Source: JAKAGZ01 sp035266865
Lineage (GTDB): Bacteria; Bacteroidota; Ignavibacteria; Ignavibacteriales; Ignavibacteriaceae
DNA length: 39,876 bases
Reading direction: 5' to 3'
Assembly (NCBI GenBank): GCA_035266865.1
Contig: DATFMR010000048.1
Location: forward strand, 1-39,876
Numbering within the stretch: position 1 is the first letter of the stretch; each line of letters starts with the position of its first letter. The translations under genes and the position numbers were made by a program. Of the stretch, positions 1-8,200 are shown piece after piece. The notes under the pieces are model-generated. The model was given only the letters and a program-made list of their open reading frames with translations. It ran no database searches and was not told where the DNA came from.

Positions 1-425
1 TCAATTTTGTAAATCTTTATGGATGCTCGATAGATGATTTTTCAAAAATCGGTTCATTTGTCGAAATTCAGAAAAATGTAACAGTAGGCAAAAACTGCAA
101 GATTTCATCACACACCTTTATTTGTGAAGGAGTGCATATTGAGGACGGAGTTTTTGTAGGGCATAATGTAACATTTATTAATGATAAATATCCCCGCTCT
201 GTTAATAGTACAGGAGAATTGCAAACTGAGGAAGATTGGAAAGTTGTTGAGACCTTTATAAAAAAAGGTACCTCAATTGGTTCATCTTCAACTATTTTGT
301 GCGGTGTTACTATTGGTGAAAATGCTATAATAGGTGCGGGTGCAGTTGTAACGAAAGACGTTCCCCCAAACACAATAGTTGCTGGAGTGCCAGCACATTT
401 TATTAAAGAAATACCTGTTGTGTAA
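1..425 (+). CDS. Left-handed beta-helix (hexapeptide) sugar N-acetyltransferase, 3' part only
   Basis: The reading frame is open from base 3 to the stop at 423-425, so the gene begins upstream of the window; an internal GTG at 132 is not its start. The roughly 140 visible residues show imperfect hexapeptide repeats (VTVGKNCKI, GVHIEDGVFVGHNV, GVTIGENAIIGAGAVV), the hallmark of acyl-CoA dependent acetyltransferases. The end, GAVVTKDVPPNTIVAGVPA, is the usual C-terminal coil of this superfamily. By family knowledge the likely role is acetylating an amino group of a nucleotide-linked deoxyamino sugar, as in WlbB/WbpD or FdtC types; the exact substrate cannot be read. It resembles the intact acetyltransferase at 32604-33179 in layout. 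It lies 103 bases upstream of the export gene, consistent with one polysaccharide operon. Confidence 0.85.
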   Translation, partial: NFVNLYGCSIDDFSKIGSFVEIQKNVTVGKNCKISSHTFICEGVHIEDGVFVGHNVTFINDKYPRSVNSTGELQTEEDWKVVETFIKKGTSIGSSSTILCGVTIGENAIIGAGAVVTKDVPPNTIVAGVPAHFIKEIPVV

Positions 426-516
426 TTTAAAAAATCATTAATTTAAGTCTAATATTTGTATTACATTACAATATAAAAACATTAAAGAAATTTAGTGCTT
501 TTAACGAAGCCCATTT

Positions 517-524
517 GAGGAGGT
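517..524 (+). promoter_or_regulatory. Strong Shine-Dalgarno sequence of the Wza-like gene
   Basis: GAGGAGGT lies four bases before the ATG at 529. It is one of the best ribosome binding sites in the window, where most genes have weak or no recognisable site, and it fixes the start of the export gene. It suggests this gene is translated strongly. Confidence 0.75.
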
Positions 525-528
525 CAAG

Positions 529-1134
529 ATGAAGAGATTTTTAGGGGGGATATTTTTATTATGCGTTGTATTCCATTTCACTAGTGAAGCACAAACTCTT
601 CATCCAGGAGACGGATTAAAGCTGATATTTTATAACATTTCGGATCAAATTTCGGGAGAATATTATATTCAGGAGGATGGGACCATTGCACTCCCTTTTT
701 TGGGCATAATCAAGGTAGCAGATAGAAATGTAGACAGCCTTAAACAAGAAATTTATGGTAAATATAGTAACATTTATAGAAATCCTGAATTAACGATCCT
801 ACCTTTAATTAGAGTCAATATTTTTGGCGAAGTAAATAAACCTGGTTTTTATTATGCTACAGGTACTGATAAATTGACAGATTTAATAGCAAAAGCGGGT
901 GGTACAACACCTCAGGCTGATATCGGAGATATAACAATAACAAGGGATGGTAGAGAAATAGAAATCGATGGTGAAAAAATTATTGAAAATGGTAATAAGC
1001 TTAATGATATTGGATTACAATCAGGAGATCAAATTTATGTGACCAGGAAATGGTTTAGTGGTTCAACTCAGGCGATAGTCATTACTGGAATAAGCACTTT
1101 GACTGCCATATTAATAGTATTTCTTAGGAAATAG
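529..1134 (+). CDS. Wza-like polysaccharide export protein (Poly_export plus SLBB)
   Basis: A 201-residue secreted protein with a signal peptide (about residues 1-21, Lys-Arg followed by a hydrophobic core, cut near SEA/Q; no lipobox). The Poly_export domain follows (LHPGDGLKLIFYN, GEYYIQEDGTIALPFLG), then one SLBB-type beta-grasp segment (VNIFGEVNKPGFYY through SGDQIYV). The C-terminus has a hydrophobic helix (about 177-198) ending RK, which may correspond to the outer-membrane helix of Wza. At 201 residues it is much shorter than E. coli Wza (about 380) and has one SLBB unit, as is common for short export proteins in this phylum. It would form the periplasmic/outer-membrane channel for the polymer. 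The Wzc-like partner follows 30 bases downstream, the normal pairing. Confidence 0.9.
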   Translation: MKRFLGGIFLLCVVFHFTSEAQTLHPGDGLKLIFYNISDQISGEYYIQEDGTIALPFLGIIKVADRNVDSLKQEIYGKYSNIYRNPELTILPLIRVNIFGEVNKPGFYYATGTDKLTDLIAKAGGTTPQADIGDITITRDGREIEIDGEKIIENGNKLNDIGLQSGDQIYVTRKWFSGSTQAIVITGISTLTAILIVFLRK

Positions 1135-1164
1135 AAAAATTAAGAGAGAAAATGGGAAAAATAT

Positions 1165-3717
1165 ATGGATAATGGAAAACGAAAAGAAATGATTAAAACT
1201 GATTCAAATGAGAGTCAAACTAGCATTGACGCAATAATCTTAGCTTTTGATAAAAGAAAAATAGTTCTTTTTATTTTATTTATTGTAGTATTTGTTTTTG
1301 GATTTATTTTTTACCTTTCCCAAACCCCTATTTATGAGTCGACCATTTTGTTGAAAAAAGAAAGTCAACCAAAACAACAAAATATGCAAGACCAATATAA
1401 TAAGATGGTTGCAGATCAATCTTTGGATGATATTGAAACTGAATTACAATTGATTAATACGAGGGTAGTTTTATCAAAGGTTGTCAAAAAATTAAATTTG
1501 AACTTTCATGTCGATAAGATTCAATTCCCAGATAAGGAAGAAATAGATGTTGATAAGTCACTAACAGCTTATAATTGGTGGCTTAACAATCAAGAAATAA
1601 ATAAAACTAATTATCCCGAAGTTTTAGATGCGAAGAGTGATTCAAATAGCAATAATAATGGAAAATATTATGTATTAAATACTGGGGGCTATCTAGAATT
1701 ATATAAGGCTGAAACAAATACGCTGATTAATTCTATAAGAGCTGGTAATTCTGCTGAAATTAAATCTGATAATTTTTATTTAAAAATAGACTGGCATAAT
1801 GCACCTTCAAACACAAAATTGTTTTTCTCAGTTCACAGTACAACATATTCAACTAATCATCTAAATAAAAAAATTAAAGTTGTACAAGTTAATAAAACTA
1901 ACATTATTGAGATTAGGGTACAGGATAAATCTCCTAAAATGGCCCAATTGATTGCTAATACACTAACTGAGAAATTCAGGGAAACAAGAACTGAAAACGC
2001 AAGACAAAACGTACAGGACTCTTATAAATTTGTCGACAAGCAACTAAAAGAAATGGCACAACAATTAAAAGACGCTGAAGATAAAGTTAGTGCCTATAAA
2101 TCAAAATCAGGAATTACTCAGTTAGACAAAAATTCCGAAGAGATTACGAAATTTTTGAGTGGCCTTCAAGCTCAGAAAATAGCCAATGATTTGGAGCTTA
2201 GCAAATATGAATCAATGGAAAAGGGAATTCAAGATGATTATAAGAAAGAAGGATTTTTTGACCAGACTTTTCTTGCTCCTGATAAATCCAGCCAGTCAAA
2301 TTCTCCATTTTCGGCGATATTAAAACAGCTATCTGATTTAGAACAGAAAAAAATTATTGAACTTCAAAAAAAGAATGAAAATCATCCTGATATTATAAAT
2401 TTAAATAGCCAAATTTCTCAATTAAAAGATAAATTAAAATCGTACAACCAAAATACATTAGCCTCCTATAAAATTATTATAAGTTCTCTAAAAGAAAAAC
2501 AAGCAAATCTTGATAAGTTAATTGCAAGATATCAGTCAAGGATTAATTATCTTCCAAAAGAGGAAATGCAGTTAGCGGAGCTTACCAGAAAAGCAGAAGT
2601 TGCTGAAAAAATGTTTAATGTTTTGCTAGATAAAAGGGAAGAAATGAGAATAAAAGAAATTTCCCAATTGCAAGATATACTTATCGTGGATTCAGCTAGT
2701 CTTCCAACTTCTCCAACTTCTCCGAGCTTGAAAATAATAATTCTAGTATGCTTTTTTATTTGGGGCGCATTCTCAATAGGATTAGTATTCTTAGGTGAAT
2801 TCAAAGAAAGAAGACTGCTTAAACTTAGTGAGATAGAAGACGTTCTTCAGTTACCTATTTTATCAATAATTCCAAAATTTCCGAAAGAGCTTGTTCAAAA
2901 GATAAATAAATCTACTGTTCTTGAAGATAAATTTGCAGTATTAAAAAAAGATAAACTTGGAGTAATTGAGGCTTATAAAGTACTGCAAATTAAACTTGGA
3001 TTTACGCTGAAAAGTAACAGCAAAATAATATTATTTACCAGCGCTGAGGAGCACAGCGGAAAAACAACTATTGTTGCAAATCTTGCTGCCACACTTACAG
3101 CGGCTGATAAAAAAGTACTTATTATAGATGCGGATTTGAAAAGATGTGGATTAACAGATTTATTTAGAGTATCGAGGGAAAATAATGGTTTAAGTACATT
3201 TTTAAGTGAAGATTTGGATAAACTTCCAATTTATAGCCTTACGGGTTTTTCCAGCCAATTATCACAAAAAGGTTTAATTAGTATTTTGCCATCTGGTGAG
3301 ATTAGTGAAAAATCAAGCAACTTACTTCAATCACAAAAAGCTGTTGATTTAATTAATGACCTAAAGAGCAGTTTTTATGATTATATACTTATTGATACTC
3401 CTCCTGTTAATAGAGTTATTGATACTCTTATTTTAAGCAGGTTGGTAGAAAACATCATAATGGTAACCAGGTATAATTATACCTTAAGAGATACTATTAT
3501 TTCAGGAGTTCAGGAACTAAGAAATGAAAAGATTAATATTTCAGGGGCAATAGTTAATGCCTGTGAAATCGAAAAGACATCATTCAAAGATAAATATGGC
3601 TATGGTTACGGTTATGAGTATTCCTATGAAAATAAGAATGGGAAAAGTAAATCTCATAAAGAAAAACAAACTGTAATTGAAAAATTTAAAATAAGCAAAA
3701 TATTGAATCTTTGGTGA
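1165..3717 (+). CDS. Wzc-like chain-length determinant fused to a BY-type tyrosine kinase
   Basis: An 850-residue inner-membrane protein. Residues 33-52 form the first membrane helix. A Wzz-type periplasmic region follows, with a long coiled-coil stretch (about 270-500) and a GNVR-like segment (LPKEEMQLAELTRKAE). A second helix lies near 524-545. The cytoplasmic BY-kinase follows: Walker A A627-T634 (AEEHSGKT, K633), Walker A' IIDADLKR with D655 and D657, Walker B ILID ending at D744. The tail has tyrosines at every second position (811, 813, 815, 817, 819, 821), the expected autophosphorylation cluster. In this family, cycling phosphorylation of that cluster controls polymerisation and export of the polysaccharide together with the Wza channel. 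The canonical P-G-E of the P-loop is replaced by E-H-S, but the [AG]x4GK[ST] pattern is intact. Confidence 0.93.
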   Translation: MDNGKRKEMIKTDSNESQTSIDAIILAFDKRKIVLFILFIVVFVFGFIFYLSQTPIYESTILLKKESQPKQQNMQDQYNKMVADQSLDDIETELQLINTRVVLSKVVKKLNLNFHVDKIQFPDKEEIDVDKSLTAYNWWLNNQEINKTNYPEVLDAKSDSNSNNNGKYYVLNTGGYLELYKAETNTLINSIRAGNSAEIKSDNFYLKIDWHNAPSNTKLFFSVHSTTYSTNHLNKKIKVVQVNKTNIIEIRVQDKSPKMAQLIANTLTEKFRETRTENARQNVQDSYKFVDKQLKEMAQQLKDAEDKVSAYKSKSGITQLDKNSEEITKFLSGLQAQKIANDLELSKYESMEKGIQDDYKKEGFFDQTFLAPDKSSQSNSPFSAILKQLSDLEQKKIIELQKKNENHPDIINLNSQISQLKDKLKSYNQNTLASYKIIISSLKEKQANLDKLIARYQSRINYLPKEEMQLAELTRKAEVAEKMFNVLLDKREEMRIKEISQLQDILIVDSASLPTSPTSPSLKIIILVCFFIWGAFSIGLVFLGEFKERRLLKLSEIEDVLQLPILSIIPKFPKELVQKINKSTVLEDKFAVLKKDKLGVIEAYKVLQIKLGFTLKSNSKIILFTSAEEHSGKTTIVANLAATLTAADKKVLIIDADLKRCGLTDLFRVSRENNGLSTFLSEDLDKLPIYSLTGFSSQLSQKGLISILPSGEISEKSSNLLQSQKAVDLINDLKSSFYDYILIDTPPVNRVIDTLILSRLVENIIMVTRYNYTLRDTIISGVQELRNEKINISGAIVNACEIEKTSFKDKYGYGYGYEYSYENKNGKSKSHKEKQTVIEKFKISKILNLW

Positions 3718-3781
3718 CTTGGCAAAATATTTTTGAAATTATAAAAAATTAAAACAGAAAAAATATAACATATTAGTAACT

Positions 3782-3818
3782 ACACTCCATAGCTTTATTG
3801 ATGTGGGGTGTTTTTTTT
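3782..3818 (+). terminator. Rho-independent terminator after the Wza/Wzc pair
   Basis: ACACTCCAT (3782-3790) pairs with GTGGGGTGT (3803-3811), including two G-T wobbles, around a 12-base loop, followed by a run of eight or nine T (3810-3818). It stands 65 bases after the kinase stop and separates the export genes from the next block. Confidence 0.8.
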
Positions 3819-3877
3819 GATTCTCCCCGGGATATATTTTAATTTCATAAGTAATTATTAAAAAAACAGCTTTAATT

Positions 3878-4924
3878 ATGTCAGTTTCACAAAATATTGA
3901 AATCATTAACCCATTAGAATATAATGGCTGGAATGAAAAAATAACTGAGCATCAGGATTATACTTTCTTTCATACAGCAGAGTGGACTAAGCTAATTTCA
4001 GAAACCTACGGATATAATCCTGTATATCATATAACAAAAAGCCATGATAAAATAACCGGGATTCTTCCATTAATGGAAGTAAGAAGTTTTCTAACCGGAA
4101 AACGGGGTATTAGTCTTCCATTCAGTGATTTTTCAAATCCCTTGGTGACCGATTCTGTCCAATTCAATCAATTGTTGGAATCTGCAAAAGAATACGGGAG
4201 AAAATCGAATTGGAAATATTTAGAAATTAACGGTGCTCAATCATTTCTTCCCGCAGGTACTCATAGTTACCTTGAATATGAACATATTATAGATCTGGAT
4301 GGTAATGAAGATAATTTGTTCTCTGGTTTTGATAGCACTACGAAAAGAAATATTCGCAAAGCAATAAAAGAAAATGTGAAGGTTTACCAGGATCATTCCT
4401 TAGAAGCTGTCAATCAATTCTATAAACTAAACTCTATTACTAGACAAAGACATGGTCTTCCCCCGCAGCCGTATTCATTTTTTAAAAATTTATATACTAT
4501 TATTATAAAAAATAACTCTGGGACAATCTTTTTAGCAGAAAAAGATAACGAAATTTTAGCGGGTGCAGTTTATTTACATATAGGTAAGAAGGCACTGTAC
4601 AAGTTTGGTGCCTCAAATATGAATTATCAAAAATTACGTGCAAACAATTTAGTTATGTGGGAAGCAATCAAGTGGTATAACTCAAATGGTTATTCTGAAT
4701 TTTCATTTGGTAAAACGGAACCGGATAATGAGGGATTAAGAAGATTTAAAAATGGATGGTCGGTTCGTGAACTCGAATCTCATACTTACAGGTTTGGGAT
4801 TCCTGAAAATAAGTTTCTGAAATTTTCAACCCAAACATCAGGATTTCATAATAAGATTTTTAATAACCTTCCACTTCCTGTGCTCGAAATGTTCGGATCA
4901 TTTGCATATCGGCATTTTGCTTAA
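3878..4924 (+). CDS. FemAB/GNAT-like acyl- or aminoacyl-transferase
   Basis: A 348-residue soluble protein with the duplicated-GNAT architecture of the FemAB-like family (GNAT_acetyltransf_6/COG2348 type). Visible markers are the early Trp-Thr context (FHTAEWTKLISETYGY), the middle segment TTKRNIRKAIKENVKVY, and the family signature near the C-terminus FGKTEPDNEGLRRFKNGW. Classical members add amino acids from aminoacyl-tRNA to peptidoglycan precursors. The polysaccharide-locus subfamily is often found with exosortase or capsule genes and probably acylates a sugar or amino group, with the substrate unknown. A second member lies at 15403. It is the first gene after the terminator at 3782 and starts a four-gene same-strand block. 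The ATG has no clear Shine-Dalgarno. Confidence 0.8.
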   Translation: MSVSQNIEIINPLEYNGWNEKITEHQDYTFFHTAEWTKLISETYGYNPVYHITKSHDKITGILPLMEVRSFLTGKRGISLPFSDFSNPLVTDSVQFNQLLESAKEYGRKSNWKYLEINGAQSFLPAGTHSYLEYEHIIDLDGNEDNLFSGFDSTTKRNIRKAIKENVKVYQDHSLEAVNQFYKLNSITRQRHGLPPQPYSFFKNLYTIIIKNNSGTIFLAEKDNEILAGAVYLHIGKKALYKFGASNMNYQKLRANNLVMWEAIKWYNSNGYSEFSFGKTEPDNEGLRRFKNGWSVRELESHTYRFGIPENKFLKFSTQTSGFHNKIFNNLPLPVLEMFGSFAYRHFA

Positions 4925-4931
4925 TGAATAA

Positions 4932-5008
4932 AAGTCATTGCTTTGAAAAAGAATATAAATGACTTGGACTGATTATAATATCTTAATACTCTTTTAGAAG
5001 AGAGTATT
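4932..5008 (+). other. Two tandem hairpins between the FemAB-like and ATP-grasp genes
   Basis: In the 126-base gap, AAGTCATT (4932-4939) pairs perfectly with AATGACTT (4958-4965), and AATACTCT (4985-4992) pairs perfectly with AGAGTATT (5001-5008). Neither is followed by a T-run, so they are not standard terminators. They may be an mRNA processing or stability element; function is unknown. Confidence 0.4.
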
Positions 5009-5050
5009 CAATAAATAAATGAAAATTTGTAATATTTTTGTAAAGTTATT

Positions 5051-6247
5051 GTGAATAAAAAGGACAACAAACTTCCATATGCAGTTTATGTGGGATTAGA
5101 TAGCTTCCCTGCACTAGCATCTGTGAGACATTTGAAATCCAGAGGAGTCCCTGTAATTGGTGTAGCCCAGGATAAAAATGATCACAATTGTAAAACTAAT
5201 TCAGTTGAAGAAATTATATATACTGATAAATCAAGCGAAGATTTAATTTATTCTCTTGAAAAGTTAGGTAAGAAATTTACTCAAAAAGCCGTCCTGATTA
5301 CAGGGGAGGAACCAAATGTGCTCGTGGCTTCCAGATACAGGGAAAGGCTCGAAAAATACTATCATTTTGTAATGCCTGATAAAGAAGTGGTTGAAATTTT
5401 GGCAGATAAAATTTTATTTATAGAATATGCTCAAAAAAATGAATTGCCAATACCAAGATCTTTTATTATTAAAAATGATAGTGATATAAATTGTGCTGGG
5501 GATGAAATTAACTATCCCGCAATTTTGAAACCTACAATACGAGCACCAAAATGGGTAGAACATACAAAAATAAAAGCCTTTAAGGTTTATTCTAAAGAAG
5601 AATTGATTAAGTATTATGATGAATATAAAGAATTTGGTTCTGGCTTTTTAATACAGGAATGGATTGAGGGGCCTGATACGAATCATTTTACTTGCAATTG
5701 TTACTTTAATAAAAGTTCTGAATTGCTTGTAACTTTTATTTCTCAAAAAATCAGGCAATGGCCTCCTGAAACAGGACAGGGCTCTATGGGAATTGAGTCC
5801 AGAAATGATATCGTATTAAATGAGACAATTAATCTTTTTCGCAAACTTGATTGGAAAGGATTAGGATACTTGGATATGAAATATGATAACCGTCTAAAGA
5901 AGCATTTAATAGTTGAGCCAAATATTCTTAGACCAACCGGAAGGTCTACCACAGCCGAGGCTGCAGGAGTTGAACTCGTTTACACGATGTATTGTGATGC
6001 TGCCGGTCTTCCGATTCCAGAAAACAGGATGCAGAAATATGGAAATGCAAAATGGGTCCATTTAAGAAGAGACTTTCAAGCATTTTTATATCATAGAAAA
6101 AGAGGTGAAATAACCCTTAAGGAATGGTTAAATTCTCTAAAAGGCCATAAAAGTCATTCTTTATTTTCATTAAAAGATCCACTGCCTTTTCTTTTTGATA
6201 TTATCCGTGTTGGAAAATTATATTTTAAAGATAGAAATTTTGCATAG
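5051..6247 (+). CDS. ATP-grasp ligase (COG3919-like)
   Basis: A 398-residue protein with an N-terminal alpha/beta domain (AVYVGLDSFPALASVRHL) and an ATP-grasp fold: K160 in YPAILKP, E203 in LIQEWIEG, D275 in GYLDMKYD, and the metal ligands E289 and N291 in LIVEPNILRPTGRS. ATP-grasp enzymes join a carboxylate to an amine or thiol through an acyl-phosphate. Relatives in polysaccharide loci are usually annotated only as predicted carboxylate-amine ligases. The start is GTG, because an in-frame stop lies at 5030-5032 and no ATG is available. With FemAB-like transferases nearby, it could activate an amino acid or other acid that decorates the polymer, which is inference. The substrate is unknown. 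Confidence 0.82.
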   Translation: MNKKDNKLPYAVYVGLDSFPALASVRHLKSRGVPVIGVAQDKNDHNCKTNSVEEIIYTDKSSEDLIYSLEKLGKKFTQKAVLITGEEPNVLVASRYRERLEKYYHFVMPDKEVVEILADKILFIEYAQKNELPIPRSFIIKNDSDINCAGDEINYPAILKPTIRAPKWVEHTKIKAFKVYSKEELIKYYDEYKEFGSGFLIQEWIEGPDTNHFTCNCYFNKSSELLVTFISQKIRQWPPETGQGSMGIESRNDIVLNETINLFRKLDWKGLGYLDMKYDNRLKKHLIVEPNILRPTGRSTTAEAAGVELVYTMYCDAAGLPIPENRMQKYGNAKWVHLRRDFQAFLYHRKRGEITLKEWLNSLKGHKSHSLFSLKDPLPFLFDIIRVGKLYFKDRNFA

Positions 6248-6295
6248 TTTATTTCATATAACACAATCTTAAATCCACTCTTAAAGGCTTAAATA

Positions 6296-7426
6296 TTGAA
6301 CATAGAAAATGGTCTAGATAATTATTTTGATGTCGATTATATGGGTATTGTCGGTATCAGGTTTGAAAATATTTCGGGAAATGAGAAAAATACTTTAGCA
6401 AAACATTATTCAAATTTTGTAAAAAATCTTGATCGTGATCCTGATATAATTATTCGATTTGTAGATAAATTAAAATCTTCAAGCTTGATTTTTCTCGGAT
6501 TGGATTTTGCTGCCTTTGATAGAAGTAAATTTTATGTCATTAATGATCCGGTGGACAAAAAAAAAGTAGTAATTCCATTTGATAAAATTGGACAAAAGCT
6601 TGAAATAATATGCGAAAAAGGGGTAAAGTCAATTCCACTCCTTAATCATATTGTTAATTTTTATCTTATTAAAAAAGGATTTGTCCCTATACACTCTTCA
6701 GGATTTTATTTTGACGATAAGGGAATATTGGTAATGGGCTGGACAAAAGGAGGTAAGACCGAGACATTGTTGTCATTCGCAAACCATGGTGCTGAATATG
6801 TAGGTGATGAGTGGGTGGTAATATCAAAAGATGGGTCTGAAATGTTTGGCTTACATGTACCAATTACTATTTGGAAATGGCAATTACCCTACATAAAGAA
6901 ATTAATAAATAAAATTAGTTTGGCTGATAAGGCAGTCTTTTTATTAATAAATATACTTGAATTGCTTAATAGAGTTGGTAAGAAATTAAAATTAGATAAT
7001 GTGATCCCATTTACATTCTTTAGCCGGGGATTACCTCAGGCCAGGAAATTGCTGAAAATTAGAAAATTACCTAGACAACTTTTTACAAATAAAATCAGAC
7101 AGGGTAAAACAAAATTAGATATTATTGTATTAGCTGTAAGTCATGAAAATACTGAAATTACTGCTAATAAATGTGAGTCGGAAGAAATTATTAATAGAAT
7201 GATCCATTCAAACGACTATGAGCAACTTCCTTTTAATGAATATTACAAAGCTTTTAAGTACGCATTTCCAGATAAGAAAAATGAATTTCTTGATAACATT
7301 AAGAATATACATTCAGATTTGTTATCGAAAGCTCTGGAAGGGAAAAAATCTATTAAAGTATCCCATCCCTATCCGGTTTCATTTGAGGCATTGTATGCGA
7401 AGCTTAATTCAGCTTTTTCAAATTAA
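6296..7426 (+). CDS. HPr-kinase-like P-loop protein
   Basis: A 376-residue protein resembling the catalytic half of HPr kinase/phosphorylase, as in the HprK-related proteins of capsule and exosortase loci. The segment VPIHSSGFYFDDKGILVMG precedes a Walker A, G148-T155 (GWTKGGKT), and GAEYVGDEWVVI follows at the place of the HprK acidic metal-binding motif. There is no HPr or PTS gene nearby, so the target is unlikely to be HPr; a small molecule, lipid or carrier protein is possible. TTG at 6296 is the likely start, since a stop lies just upstream at 6290-6292. The first in-frame ATG is at 6344, which would remove 16 residues. It is 48 bases after the ATP-grasp gene and 51 before the next kinase. 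Confidence 0.78.
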   Translation: MNIENGLDNYFDVDYMGIVGIRFENISGNEKNTLAKHYSNFVKNLDRDPDIIIRFVDKLKSSSLIFLGLDFAAFDRSKFYVINDPVDKKKVVIPFDKIGQKLEIICEKGVKSIPLLNHIVNFYLIKKGFVPIHSSGFYFDDKGILVMGWTKGGKTETLLSFANHGAEYVGDEWVVISKDGSEMFGLHVPITIWKWQLPYIKKLINKISLADKAVFLLINILELLNRVGKKLKLDNVIPFTFFSRGLPQARKLLKIRKLPRQLFTNKIRQGKTKLDIIVLAVSHENTEITANKCESEEIINRMIHSNDYEQLPFNEYYKAFKYAFPDKKNEFLDNIKNIHSDLLSKALEGKKSIKVSHPYPVSFEALYAKLNSAFSN

Positions 7427-7477
7427 ATAAAATATTTCTAAATGGGTTCTATTTAACTGAAAAATTAAAGGCTTTTA

Positions 7478-8164
7478 ATGTTATCAATTGCAATAATTGG
7501 TCAGGATGGAGCGGGAAAAACAACTATTTCAAATTTGGTTCTTGAAAAACTTCCGCTTAAGATGAAGTATATCTATATGGGACGGAATATCGAATCCGGT
7601 AATATAATGCTGCCAACATCCTGGCTGATACATTATTATAAAATTTATAAATATAAAAAATCTCATAAAGGATTAAGTTTTGATAGTGCAAAAAAGTTTT
7701 CACTTCATGAATTAGATAAAAACAGAAAAGTTGATACCAGAGGGAAATTTGCTGCAACTTTAAGGTTAACAAATAGATTAATTGAAGAATGGTTCAGACT
7801 TGCAATCTCATGGTACTATCAATTATTGGGTTATGTAGTTATATATGACAGACACTTTATCTTTGATTATGCTTCTGATCCAAACGATTCTTATTCCAAT
7901 AATAGATTGACTACAAAAATTCATGACTGGTCATTAAATAATATATATGAAAAACCCGGACTGGTAATATTTCTAAATGCTCCGGCAGAGATATTGTATT
8001 CACGAAAAGGTGAAGCCACTTTGGAATATCTTGAAGCAAAAAATAAGGTCTTTTTAGAGGTAGGAAAGAAGGTGCCTAATTTTAAAATTGTTGATGCTTC
8101 TGAACCTTTGGATAATGTATTTGAAAATGTAAAAAGTCTAATTCTTGAGTATTGTAAATCATAA
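7478..8164 (+). CDS. Thymidylate-kinase-like P-loop kinase
   Basis: A 228-residue protein with the fold and motifs of thymidylate/deoxynucleoside kinases: Walker A G8-T15 (GQDGAGKT), the DR motif at D124-R125-H126 (VVIYDRHFIFDYA), and a later lid-like stretch with EATLEYLEAKNKVF. True Tmk is about 200-215 residues and has an S/T-rich lid; this is a divergent paralogue of the kind found in polysaccharide loci, where the phosphate acceptor is unknown. It is the last gene of the block 3878-8164 and may use the same intermediate as the HprK-like and ATP-grasp proteins upstream. It is not likely to be the housekeeping thymidylate kinase. Confidence 0.8.
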   Translation: MLSIAIIGQDGAGKTTISNLVLEKLPLKMKYIYMGRNIESGNIMLPTSWLIHYYKIYKYKKSHKGLSFDSAKKFSLHELDKNRKVDTRGKFAATLRLTNRLIEEWFRLAISWYYQLLGYVVIYDRHFIFDYASDPNDSYSNNRLTTKIHDWSLNNIYEKPGLVIFLNAPAEILYSRKGEATLEYLEAKNKVFLEVGKKVPNFKIVDASEPLDNVFENVKSLILEYCKS

Positions 8165-8200
8165 AACGACTGGAATATTAAAATTTAGGTATATTAAAAT

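Noticed and set aside
68..373. 101-codon minus-strand ORF
   Set aside because: It is the complement of the hexapeptide acetyltransferase, whose repeats show the plus strand is coding.
7218..7430. 70-codon plus-strand ORF overlapping the HprK-like gene end
   Set aside because: It is out of frame inside a well-supported gene and has no ribosome binding site.
7478..8164. Housekeeping thymidylate kinase (tmk)
   Set aside because: The P-loop and DR motif fit, but the lid and length diverge and the context is a polysaccharide block, so no tmk symbol was assigned.
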